Part shown: positions 36,197 to 44,104 of the stretch, piece by piece
Layout of the letters: every line of letters begins with the position of its first letter
How positions within the stretch are numbered: the first letter of the stretch is position 1
Origin: Alistipes sp. An66
Lineage (GTDB): Bacteria > Bacteroidota > Bacteroidia > Bacteroidales > Rikenellaceae
Length of the DNA stretch: 64,000 bases
Direction of reading: 5' to 3'
Assembly (NCBI RefSeq): GCF_002161445.1
Contig: NZ_NFHT01000005.1
Span: 62,001 to 126,000, forward strand
Made by a program: the position numbers and the translations under genes
Notes under the pieces: generated by a model
The model's database searches: none
The model's input: the letters and a program-made list of their open reading frames with translations, nothing else
What the model was told of the DNA's origin: nothing

Positions 36197-36350
36197 CGTT
36201 CCCGGGCCGACGGTGACACCCCTCCGGATGCACTTTTCGGACCTTCGTGTTTTTTCGGATCCGTGCCGACCGCAACCTCCTCCGGACGACTCTTTACGGG
36301 TCTTCTCTTCCGACCGGCCCTTCCGTCACCCTTTCCTCCCTTCCCTTCCG

Positions 36351-36384
36351 AAAAAAATCAGCCGTCCCGGATGAGGACGGCTGA
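36351..36384 (-). terminator. Terminator of the aminotransferase gene
   Basis: TCAGCCGTCC and GGACGGCTGA are perfect arms around CGGATGA. The seven A residues at 36351-36357 give the U run on the minus-strand transcript. Confidence 0.85.
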
Positions 36385-36411
36385 CGGATGATCGGAACCC
36401 GAAGGCCGGGT

Positions 36412-37599
36412 CTATTTTCCGAACGCGGCCTTGATCTTGTCGGTAGCCTTTTTGAGCAACTCCTCGGGGCAGCAGAGCGTGATGCGGATGTAGCGCTTGC
36501 CTTCCGAGCCGAAAATGGCACCCGGGGTCAGGAAGACGTCGGTCTTCTCCATCACCTCGTCGGAGAACGAGAAGCTGTCGCCCTCGTAATCCTCCGGGAG
36601 CTCGGCCCAGACGAACAGACCGGCCTGATGTTCGCGGTAATGGCACCCCAGGGCGTTGAGCAGTTCGTAGGCCTGACGTTCGCGGCCGTAGTAGATCTCG
36701 TTGAGTTCCTTGTACCACTCCTCGCCGAGCGACAGTGCAGTTTCCGAGGCGGCCTGAATGGGGTAGAACATGCCGGAGTCCATGTTGCTGCGGAAGGTCA
36801 TGACGTCTTTGAGCCACTCGGCCTTGCCGACCAGTACGCCGACGCGCCATCCGGCCATCGAGTGTCCCTTCGAGAGGGAGTTGAGTTCGAGCGCTACCTC
36901 CTTGGCACCCTCGACGGCCATGATCGAGAGCGGTCCTGCGGAGTTGCGGATGAAGCTGTACGGGTTGTCATGGACGATGAGGATATTGTGCTTGGCGCCG
37001 AAGTCGATGATCTTCTCGAAGAGTTCCATGGAGCCGACCTGACCGGTGGGCATGTTGGGATAGTTGACGAGCATCATCTTCACGCCGTCGAGCCCGGCCT
37101 TTTCGATGGCCTCGAAATCGGGGTAGAAGTTGGTCTGCTTGTTGAGCGCGTAGGGGACCATGACGCCGCCGGCGAGTTTCACGCCTGCGGAGTAGGTCGG
37201 ATATCCGGGATTGGGGACGAGGACCTTGTCGCCGGGATTGAGGAAGGTCATGCAGATGTGCATGATACCCTCCTTGGAGCCGATCAGGGGATATACTTCG
37301 GACTTGAAGTCGAGGTCGACGTGATACCATTTTTTATACCAGTCGGCAAAGGCTTTGCGGAGGATGGGTTCACCCTGATAGGACATGTACTTGTGTACAT
37401 CGGGTCTTTGGGCCTCTTTTGCCAGCCGGTCGATGACGGACTGATGGGGCGGAAGGTCGGGGCTACCCATGGCAAGTTTTACGATCTGGCGACCGGTTGC
37501 CGCCTCGATTTCGGCGATTTCGCGCAGGCGGCGCGAGAAATAGTACTCTCCGATTCCGTCCAGCCGGTGCGACCGGGCGATGTTGACTGCTTTTGCCAT
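36412..37599 (-). CDS. Class I/II PLP-dependent aminotransferase
   Basis: A 395 aa aminotransferase of fold type I. It shows LAMGSPDLPPHQSVID (N-terminal substrate segment), GSKEGIMHICMTFLNPGDKV, NYPNMPTGQ (substrate/PLP Asn), HDNPYSF (Asp and Tyr to PLP) and SLSKGHSMAGWRVG with the Schiff-base Lys. The CCPEELL region near the end supplies the carboxylate-binding Arg (RYIRITL). Similarity is to the LL-diaminopimelate/alanine aminotransferase group. Without dap neighbours the substrate remains open. It is monocistronic with its own promoter and terminator. Confidence 0.9.
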   Translation of the reverse strand: MAKAVNIARSHRLDGIGEYYFSRRLREIAEIEAATGRQIVKLAMGSPDLPPHQSVIDRLAKEAQRPDVHKYMSYQGEPILRKAFADWYKKWYHVDLDFKSEVYPLIGSKEGIMHICMTFLNPGDKVLVPNPGYPTYSAGVKLAGGVMVPYALNKQTNFYPDFEAIEKAGLDGVKMMLVNYPNMPTGQVGSMELFEKIIDFGAKHNILIVHDNPYSFIRNSAGPLSIMAVEGAKEVALELNSLSKGHSMAGWRVGVLVGKAEWLKDVMTFRSNMDSGMFYPIQAASETALSLGEEWYKELNEIYYGRERQAYELLNALGCHYREHQAGLFVWAELPEDYEGDSFSFSDEVMEKTDVFLTPGAIFGSEGKRYIRITLCCPEELLKKATDKIKAAFGK

Positions 37600-37631
37600 A
37601 CTGTTTCTGTTTTGGGATTATGCGCTTTGCG

Positions 37632-37639
37632 CAAAGATA
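37632..37639 (-). promoter_or_regulatory. -7 promoter element of the aminotransferase gene
   Basis: The minus strand reads TATCTTTG, 32 bases before the ATG at 37599. Confidence 0.65.
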
Positions 37640-37673
37640 GGGAATTCGGGTGATATTAAAAAATTATAGGAAT

Positions 37674-37694
37674 AAAAAAAGCGGCCGGAGCCGC
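37674..37694 (-). terminator. Terminator of the YidE-type transporter gene
   Basis: GCGGC and GCCGC flank CGGA next to the transporter stop codon. AAAAAAA at 37674-37680 gives the U run on the minus strand. Confidence 0.75.
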
Positions 37695-37701
37695 AATTTT
37701 A

Positions 37702-39366
37702 TCATAAGGCGAAGAGAATGAATATCTGTGCCGTGAGCACTCGCAGGAACATGACCATGGGGTAAACGGTCGAATAACCGACGGCGGGCATGTCGTTTCC
37801 GGCCGTAGCGTTGGCGTATGCGAGGGCGGGGGGATCGGTCGTGGATCCGGCGATCAGACCCATGAGGGTGTAGTAGTTCATTTTGAACCGGAGTCGGGCG
37901 ATGATGGCGACGATGAGGATCGGGACGACGGTGATGATGAACCCGTATCCGATCCAGCGATACCCGCCGTTGACGACGGCTTCGACGAATCCGTCTCCGG
38001 CTCCGATTCCGACGGCGGCGAGGAAGAGGGCGATGCCGACTTCGCGGAGCATGAGGTTGGCGCTTGCGGTGGTGTAGGTGACCAGATGGAAGTGGGTTCC
38101 GAAGCGTCCGATGAGGATGGCGACGATGAGCGGTCCGCCGGCGAGGCCGAGTTTGACGGGCTGGGGAACGTTCATCAGGGGGATCGAGCCGAGCAATACG
38201 CCGAGTGCGATTCCGACGAAGATGGTGATCAGGTTGGGATGGTCGAGTTTTTTGAGGGAGTTTCCGAGGACGTCGGCGACTTTGGCCACGGATTTGGCGG
38301 GTCCGACGACCATGACGCGGTCGCCGACCTGGAGTTCGAGCCCCTGATAGGGGATGAGGTCCATACCGGCGCGGTTCACGCGGGTGATCGTGATTCCGTA
38401 TTTGGTGCGCAGGCGGAGGTCGGAGAATTTCTTGCCGTTGATCGACGATTTGGTGATGAGGATGCGCCGGGAGATGAGTTCGGCGTTGGGGGTGTTGTTT
38501 CCCCAGTCCTCGTCGGTAAGCTCGACGCGGTGTCCGAGGAATGCCACGACGGCTTCGACATCTTCGGCCTGACAGATGACCCAGAGCCGGTCGCCGAGGT
38601 GGATTTTCGTGTCGGTGTCGGCCATCGTGATGGAGCCGTCGGGGTGCATCACGCGGGAGATGACGAACTGGCGGTTGACCAGATCGCGGACATACTCGAC
38701 GCTGCGGCCCTCGATGATCTGGTTGGTGAATTCGACGGAGACCTTTTCGGCGAGCTTCTGCTCGTTGGCGAGTTCGGCGAGCCCCTCGTCCTCCTTCTTG
38801 AAGTCGACGCGCAGGGCATAGCGGATGAAGATCATCGAGAGGATGATTCCGACGACGCCGAGCGGATATGCGACGGCGTATCCGAGGGCGATCGAGGGGT
38901 CGTTGACGCCCGAAGCGTCGGCGTATGCCTGCTGCGCGGCGCCGAGTCCGGGGGTGTTGGTGACGGCTCCGGAGAGGATCCCGACCATGGTCGGAATGGG
39001 GGTGCCGGTTGCGACGTGGATGATGTAGGCGGTGAGCACGCCGAGCAGGACGATTGCCGTGGCGCACCCCACGAGGGTCATTCCGCCGTGTTTGAACGAG
39101 GCGAAGAATCCGGGGCCGACCTGCAATCCGATCGAGAAGACGAAGAGGATCAGGCCGAATTCCTGGACGAAATGGCGGACGTCGTTGTCGACGGTCATTC
39201 CGAAGTGGCTGAAAATGATCCCGACGAAGAGGATCCAGGTGATGCCGAGCGACACGCCCTTGATTTTGATCTTGCCGAGGAGAATGCCGACCGTGATGAC
39301 GAGAGCGAAGGTCAGCACGGCGTGTGCGACGCTGCTGCCGAAGAACAGGGAGTACAACCAATCCAT
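37702..39366 (-). CDS. YidE/YbjL/AspT-family putative transporter
   Basis: A 554 aa inner-membrane protein built of two half-repeats of about five membrane helices each (1-185 and ~380-554) around a central cytosolic pair of TrkA_C-like domains (about 200-290 and 295-370; LGDRLWVICQAEDVEAVVAF and VGDRVMVVGPAKSVAKVADV). The GAVTNTPGLGAAQQAY and AGSTTDPPALAYANA loops are the duplicated family motifs. AspT is a known aspartate/alanine exchanger. For YidE-type members the substrate is unknown. It is monocistronic. Confidence 0.9.
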   Translation of the reverse strand: MDWLYSLFFGSSVAHAVLTFALVITVGILLGKIKIKGVSLGITWILFVGIIFSHFGMTVDNDVRHFVQEFGLILFVFSIGLQVGPGFFASFKHGGMTLVGCATAIVLLGVLTAYIIHVATGTPIPTMVGILSGAVTNTPGLGAAQQAYADASGVNDPSIALGYAVAYPLGVVGIILSMIFIRYALRVDFKKEDEGLAELANEQKLAEKVSVEFTNQIIEGRSVEYVRDLVNRQFVISRVMHPDGSITMADTDTKIHLGDRLWVICQAEDVEAVVAFLGHRVELTDEDWGNNTPNAELISRRILITKSSINGKKFSDLRLRTKYGITITRVNRAGMDLIPYQGLELQVGDRVMVVGPAKSVAKVADVLGNSLKKLDHPNLITIFVGIALGVLLGSIPLMNVPQPVKLGLAGGPLIVAILIGRFGTHFHLVTYTTASANLMLREVGIALFLAAVGIGAGDGFVEAVVNGGYRWIGYGFIITVVPILIVAIIARLRFKMNYYTLMGLIAGSTTDPPALAYANATAGNDMPAVGYSTVYPMVMFLRVLTAQIFILFAL

Positions 39367-39407
39367 AGTTTGAGGCGGAACGAGTTTAGTTTCGTGGAGG
39401 ATTGGTG

Positions 39408-39415
39408 CAAAAGTA
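39408..39415 (-). promoter_or_regulatory. -7 promoter element of the transporter gene
   Basis: The minus strand reads TACTTTTG, a match to TAnnTTTG, 41 bases before the ATG at 39366. Confidence 0.55.
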
Positions 39416-39461
39416 GTTGTTTTGACAGAAATTTAAAAACTTTTCGCTCCGATTTTTCCGA

Positions 39462-40160
39462 TCAGTAGAGGTGCCGTTCCATGAGGGGCATCAGCAGGGC
39501 GGTGGCCAGTCCCATGAGGGCCATGGCCAGACCGCTCAACGCCCCCTCGACGGCTCCGATTTCGATGGCGCGTGCGGTACCGATTCCGTGGGCTGCGGCG
39601 CCGAGTGCGAATCCGCGGGCTTCGGGGTCTCGGACGCCGCACTTGCGGAGGATCCATTCGCCGAAGATGCTGCCGAAGATTCCGACGCAGAAGACCACGA
39701 CGGAGGTGACGGAGACGTTGCCTCCGAGGGGTCCGGCGACCGATACGGCAATGGGCACCGTAACCGATTTCGGGGCGATGGAGTTCAGGATCTGCCGTTC
39801 GGCACCGAATGCCATGGCGATGTAGACGACGCTCAACACGCCGACGACGCATCCGGCGAGGGTTGCCGCACCGACGGGCAGCAGACTGCCGCGCAGCCGT
39901 TCGACCTGCTCGTAGAGGAGGTAGCCGAGTGCGACGACCGAGAGCCCGAGGGCGAAGTTGAGCGCACCGGTGGCCTGCTGATAGCGGGGGTAGTCGATGT
40001 CCGTGCATTTCAGGAAGACGATCACGGCGACGAAGGTCAGCAGTACGGGGTGGAGCAGCGGCACCCGCACGCGGCGGTAGACGAGCCCGCCGAGGCAGTA
40101 GAGCCCGACGGTGAGCGTCAGCAGAAAGAGGTCCGAGGTAAGGAACGAACGGTCAAGCAT
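39462..40160 (-). CDS. LrgB family protein
   Basis: A 232 aa polytopic membrane protein with about six to seven helices. It has the family motifs LGLSVVALGYLLYEQ, APKSVTVPIAVSVAGPLGGN and GAAAHGIGTARAIEIGAVEG. LrgB/CidB proteins work with small LrgA/CidA holin-like partners in control of murein hydrolysis, or as pyruvate/glycolate-type carriers in some species. The start overlaps the end of lrgA by 8 bases, so both are translated together. Confidence 0.9.
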   Translation of the reverse strand: MLDRSFLTSDLFLLTLTVGLYCLGGLVYRRVRVPLLHPVLLTFVAVIVFLKCTDIDYPRYQQATGALNFALGLSVVALGYLLYEQVERLRGSLLPVGAATLAGCVVGVLSVVYIAMAFGAERQILNSIAPKSVTVPIAVSVAGPLGGNVSVTSVVVFCVGIFGSIFGEWILRKCGVRDPEARGFALGAAAHGIGTARAIEIGAVEGALSGLAMALMGLATALLMPLMERHLY

Positions 40161-40524
40161 CGTGACGGAGTTGTTTGATATGACGGAGACGGGCCCTTCG
40201 GTTCAGGCTCTGGAAGGTCTTTCCGGCGACGAGCAGCACGAGGATCGTCGATACGATTCCGGAGACGAGGATGGCCCAGAGGTTTTCGAGGATGACGCGG
40301 TAGGAGTCCATGAGTCCGACGCCGTAGGGGACGAAGAAGAGGGCCATGGCTCCGAGGAGGAATTTTGCGGCGGGTCTTACGGTTTCGGGCTTGACCCAGT
40401 GCAGGCAGAGCGATGCGAAGAGGAGGATCATGCCGATGATGTTTCCGGAGACATAGCCTCCGGTGAGCAGGGAGAGCGCATTTCCCAGCAGCCAGAAGAA
40501 GAGGATGAAGAAGAGTCCGGTCAT
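40153..40524 (-). CDS. CidA/LrgA family holin-like protein
   Basis: A 123 aa protein with four membrane helices and the family core LFFILFFWLLGNALSLLTGG, GNIIGMILLFASLCL and FFVPYGVGLMDSY. It pairs with LrgB, the next gene, with an 8-base overlap. The probable promoter lies ~95 bases upstream at 40619-40626, leaving a GC-rich leader that can form a GAAGCCG/CGGCTTC hairpin (40566-40591). Confidence 0.9.
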   Translation of the reverse strand: MTGLFFILFFWLLGNALSLLTGGYVSGNIIGMILLFASLCLHWVKPETVRPAAKFLLGAMALFFVPYGVGLMDSYRVILENLWAILVSGIVSTILVLLVAGKTFQSLNRRARLRHIKQLRHDA

Positions 40525-40618
40525 GAAAACGCGAATTGGTTACGAACGGGGTCTTTGTCAACGCGGAAGCCGACTCTGCGGAGCCGGCTTCGGGAGTAGG
40601 TCCGCCGTTTTCGGGCGG

Positions 40619-40626
40619 CAAAGATA
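40619..40626 (-). promoter_or_regulatory. -7 promoter element of the lrgAB operon
   Basis: The minus strand reads TATCTTTG. A start point near 40615 gives a ~90-base leader with the hairpin 40566-40591, which might attenuate expression. Confidence 0.55.
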
Positions 40627-40651
40627 GCGCATGGGAAACGCAAACGCAAAT

Positions 40652-40807
40652 TTATTTTCGATTTCTCGCTTTGAGCGGGCATTCCGTTGCGGAGCAGGAG
40701 GCGCATCCGCCGTTTTTGCGGCCGCAAAACTGCCTCCATCCCCATACGGCGGCCCGGACGACGGCGACGAGGAGGATTGCTCCGACGATCCACTCCTGCC
40801 AGTCCAT
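40652..40807 (-). CDS. FeoB-associated Cys-rich membrane protein
   Basis: A 51 aa protein. One N-terminal membrane helix (WIVGAILLVAVVRAAVWGWR) is followed by a Cys-rich tail with FCGRKNGGCASCSATECPL. Size, topology and position 3 bases after the feoB stop match the FeoB-associated family (FeoB_associated). A role in ferrous iron uptake, perhaps as a FeoC-like helper, is inferred. It would be translated with feoAB. Confidence 0.85.
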   Translation of the reverse strand: MDWQEWIVGAILLVAVVRAAVWGWRQFCGRKNGGCASCSATECPLKARNRK

Positions 40808-40810
40808 CGA

Positions 40811-43492
40811 TCAGAAGATGCTTGCGATGTGATAGACAACCCAGGCGACGATCCAGGCGACGGCCGTGTTGTAGAGGATCGAGGCGACGGCCCATTTCCA
40901 GCCGGCTTCGGTGCCGATGGCGACGACCGTGGCGATGCAGGGGACGTAGAGCAGGATGAAGACGAGGAATGCCAGCGCTGCGGCCTTCGAGAAGTCGCCG
41001 CTGGCCAGCAGACGCCGCGACAGCGAGGCGTTCTCCTCCTCTTCCGCGAGCTCCGCCGACGGCTTTTCGGCCGCAGCCGCCCCCTCGGCGACCGCAATCG
41101 ACGGCTGCCCGTCCGCCGTTGCGCCCTCGACGACCGCGATCGACGTCGGGCCGTCCGCCCCGCCGATCACCTCGGGCTGCGTCTCTCCGCCAACCGCTGC
41201 GATCCCGGCCTTAACCGTATCTACTTCGGCACCTCCGCCGACCGCCGCAACGCTTCCGGCGTCCTCACGGGCAACCATCGGTTCGGCCGCATCTGGGGCC
41301 TCCGGACCTTCGGCATAGAGGACGCCGAGCGTCGAGACGACGATCTCTTTGGCGGGCAGACCCGACAGGAGGGCGACGCCGGCCTTCCAGTTGAACCCAA
41401 GCGGTTGGAAAACCGGTTCGCAGGCCTTTCCGATCCTTCCGAGGTAGGAGTTTTCGTAGTGGGCCTCGGTTCCGGCGGTCTTGTCCGTGCGGGGGTAGTA
41501 GCTCAACGCCCAGACGATGACCGACGCGACGAGGATCATGCCTCCCATTTTTTTGAGATACTGCGCACACTTGTCCCACATGTGGGAGAGCGTGGTTTTC
41601 CAGGTCGGGAGGCGGTAGGGCGGGAGTTCCATGACGAACGGGGTTTCGTCCACGGGGAATAGGAATCGCCGCATGAGGCGGGCCGTTACGACGGCGAGCA
41701 CGATGCCCAGCAGGTAGAGTCCGAGCATCACGGCGCCGGCGTTCGCCGGGAAGAAGGTGGTAGTCAGCAGGATATAGATCGGAATTCGTGCGCTGCATGA
41801 CATGAACGGCGTAATAAGTATGGTAATCAGGCGGCTGCTTCTGCTTTCGATGGTGCGGCAGGCCATGATGGCGGGGACGTTGCACCCGAATCCCATGACA
41901 AGGGGGATGAACGACTTGCCGTGTACGCCGATTCGGTGCATGACGCGGTCCATGATGAAGGCGGCGCGCGCGAGGTACCCGGAATCCTCCATGAAGGCGA
42001 TGAATAGGTAGAGGATCATGATGTTGGGGAGGAAGACGATGACCGATCCGACGCCGCCGATGATTCCGTCGACGATCATGTCGCGGAGCGCTCCGGCGGG
42101 CATCAGGGCGTCGACTCCCGCGCCGATCCATCCGACCAGAGCCTCGATCCACTCCTGCGGATATGCCCCGAGACTGAACGTGCACCAGAACATGAGCCCC
42201 ATCAGGGCGAAGAAGATCGGGAATCCCCAGAGTTTGTGCGTCACGAAGGTGTCGATCAGTGCCGTGGCGGATACCTCCTCGCTTTTTCCGGGGGTAAAGG
42301 TCTCTTTGAGGGCCCCCTGGATGAATCCGTATTTCTGGTTGGCGAAGGCCGTCTCGACATCTTCGCCGAGGGCTTCGGCGATGCGTCGGGCTTCACGGTC
42401 GCGGATCTCGGCCCAGACGGGATATCGTTCGCAGCCGCGGAGCATCTCTTCGGCCTGGGCGTCGCTTTCGAGCATCTTCATGGCCCAGTATCGGGGAGGA
42501 AACGCCTTGGGCAGTTCTTCGCGGTGGAGACTCATGTCACCGTTGAGTTTGCGGAGACTCTCGTCGATGACCGGCCCCATGTTGATGTGGATGTGCCGTA
42601 CGCGCTCGTCGCGGTTCTCGTACACGTCGATCACCGTATCGAGCAATTCGTTGATACCCTTGTTGTTGCGTGCCTCCACCGGAACCATCGGAACACCCAT
42701 CATGCGCCCCAGACTGTCGTAGTCGAGCCGTGCGCCGCTGGCCTGCAACTCGTCGAACATGTTGAGCGCCACGACCATGCGCGGGTTTATATCGATCAGT
42801 TCGGTAGTCAGATAGAGGTTTCGTTCGATGTTCGAGGCCACCACGGAGTTGATGACGACATCGGGGGTTTTCGTGGCGAGATGATGGCGCACGAAGCGCT
42901 CTTCTGGGGTGTATGCCGAGAGTGCGTATGTTCCGGGGAGATCCGTGATCTCGAAGCGGTAGCCTCGATAACGGCAATAGCCGCTTTTGGCGCCGACGGT
43001 GACGCCGCTATAATTGCCGACGTGCTCATGCCCGCCCGAGATGGCGTTGAACAGCGACGTCTTGCCGCTGTTGGGGTTCCCGACGAGCGCGACGGCAATG
43101 GTCCGGCTCTGGCGCGTGAGGACCTCTTCGATCGACGAGCAGCCGTCGTCGGATTCATTTCCGTCGTCGCCGGTCTTTTGTGTTTCGGAATCGGTTTGTG
43201 GCGATTCATCTCCGGCTGCGGCCAGTCGGATCCGTTCGGTCCGTCGGGCCAGATATTCGTCGGCTTCGCTGTCGGAGAGGACCTCGACCATTTCGGCCTC
43301 GGATCGTCGCAGCGAGATGTCGTATCCCATGATCCGGTATTCGATGGGGTCTTTGAGAGGGGCGTTCAGGATCACCTCGACGCGTTGTCCGCGCACGAAA
43401 CCCATCTCCATGATGCGGCGTCGGAATCCGCCGTGGCCCACGACCTTGACGATCGTGGCGGACTCGCCGCTTTTGAGTTCGGAAAGACGCAT
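40811..43492 (-). CDS. feoB: FeoA-FeoB fusion, ferrous iron transporter
   Basis: An 893 aa protein with an N-terminal FeoA SH3-like domain (1-75, MRLSELKSGESATIVKVVGH) and an acidic linker (~80-130). The G domain follows: GNPNSGKTS as G1, DLPGTYALS as G3, and ALNMFDELQ where NMxD is the G4 motif. The permease part has Gate motifs FGCNVPAIMACRTI and GLPAKEIVVSTLGVLY. FeoA-FeoB fusions are usual in Bacteroidetes. Unusual is an insertion of ~90 residues (about 727-818, bases ~41039-41314) between the second Gate and the last helices. It is rich in Ala, Gly and Glu and has a degenerate repeat (PTSIAVVEGATADGQPSIAV). It imports Fe(II) across the inner membrane. Confidence 0.95.
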   Translation of the reverse strand: MRLSELKSGESATIVKVVGHGGFRRRIMEMGFVRGQRVEVILNAPLKDPIEYRIMGYDISLRRSEAEMVEVLSDSEADEYLARRTERIRLAAAGDESPQTDSETQKTGDDGNESDDGCSSIEEVLTRQSRTIAVALVGNPNSGKTSLFNAISGGHEHVGNYSGVTVGAKSGYCRYRGYRFEITDLPGTYALSAYTPEERFVRHHLATKTPDVVINSVVASNIERNLYLTTELIDINPRMVVALNMFDELQASGARLDYDSLGRMMGVPMVPVEARNNKGINELLDTVIDVYENRDERVRHIHINMGPVIDESLRKLNGDMSLHREELPKAFPPRYWAMKMLESDAQAEEMLRGCERYPVWAEIRDREARRIAEALGEDVETAFANQKYGFIQGALKETFTPGKSEEVSATALIDTFVTHKLWGFPIFFALMGLMFWCTFSLGAYPQEWIEALVGWIGAGVDALMPAGALRDMIVDGIIGGVGSVIVFLPNIMILYLFIAFMEDSGYLARAAFIMDRVMHRIGVHGKSFIPLVMGFGCNVPAIMACRTIESRSSRLITILITPFMSCSARIPIYILLTTTFFPANAGAVMLGLYLLGIVLAVVTARLMRRFLFPVDETPFVMELPPYRLPTWKTTLSHMWDKCAQYLKKMGGMILVASVIVWALSYYPRTDKTAGTEAHYENSYLGRIGKACEPVFQPLGFNWKAGVALLSGLPAKEIVVSTLGVLYAEGPEAPDAAEPMVAREDAGSVAAVGGGAEVDTVKAGIAAVGGETQPEVIGGADGPTSIAVVEGATADGQPSIAVAEGAAAAEKPSAELAEEEENASLSRRLLASGDFSKAAALAFLVFILLYVPCIATVVAIGTEAGWKWAVASILYNTAVAWIVAWVVYHIASIF

Positions 43493-43514
43493 TTTTTACG
43501 AATTTTTCAAGGCC

Positions 43515-43522
43515 CAAAAATA
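43515..43522 (-). promoter_or_regulatory. -7 promoter element of feoAB
   Basis: The minus strand reads TATTTTTG, a match to TAnnTTTG, 22 bases before the feoAB ATG. No clear Fur box was recognised around it. Confidence 0.6.
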
Positions 43523-43786
43523 CGATTTTATTCGGATATGGGCAATCCCGAATAGCAGGTATCTTCGATTTTGTTTCCGGTCTGCGAACCGGCAGGCGGA
43601 GGAGGCTCCCGAAAGCTGTTCGTTCCGTGATCATTCCGGGTTGCGGAGTGCCATTTGCAGAGGCTTCGGAATCGTTTTTGCGGCAGCGGGCCCCGAAATG
43701 TGGAATCCGATCCCCGAAAAGTTACATTTTTCGTGTAAAAAAACGCGTTTTTTGGCCTCCTGACAACGTTATTTAGAATATTTTTA

Positions 43787-43794
43787 TATCTTTG
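43787..43794 (+). promoter_or_regulatory. -7 promoter element of the histone H1-like gene
   Basis: TATCTTTG ends 49 bases before the ATG at 43844. The leader is AT-rich. Confidence 0.65.
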
Positions 43795-43843
43795 CGATGA
43801 TAACAACCCAAAAACTCCAATTATTTTTTAAATTCACAAAACC

Positions 43844-44017
43844 ATGAAAGAGTTAGTAGAAAAAATCAATGCTGAATTCGAGGTATTCGCAGCCAACGCT
43901 GCCGCACAGGTTGAGAAGAACAACAAGGCAGCCGGCACGCGTGCCCGCAAGTCGGCTCTGGAACTTTCGAAGCTGATGAAGGAGTTCCGCAAGGTTTCCG
44001 TAGAGGCTGCGAAATAG
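43844..44017 (+). CDS. Histone H1-like DNA-binding protein (Hc1-like)
   Basis: A 57 aa protein, MKELVEKINAEFEVFAANAA then NKAAGTRARKSALELSKLMK and FRKVSVEAAK. It is Lys/Ala-rich and helical, and matches the small histone H1-like proteins found in Bacteroidetes and related to chlamydial Hc1, which compact the nucleoid. It has its own promoter and a GC-rich hairpin after the stop, so it is probably an abundant, separate transcript. Confidence 0.85.
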   Translation: MKELVEKINAEFEVFAANAAAQVEKNNKAAGTRARKSALELSKLMKEFRKVSVEAAK

Positions 44018-44038
44018 TTCGGATTCGATTCGAAACAG

Positions 44039-44067
44039 GAGCCGCTTCCCGGGAGGGGAGGCGGCTC
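44039..44067 (+). terminator. Hairpin after the histone H1-like gene
   Basis: GAGCCGCTTCC and GGAGGCGGCTC pair with one wobble. The downstream T run is weak (TGTCATTTTGTCTT). Confidence 0.65.
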
Positions 44068-44104
44068 TGTCATTTTGTCTTCTGCTGATTCTTCCGTCCC
44101 CGGC

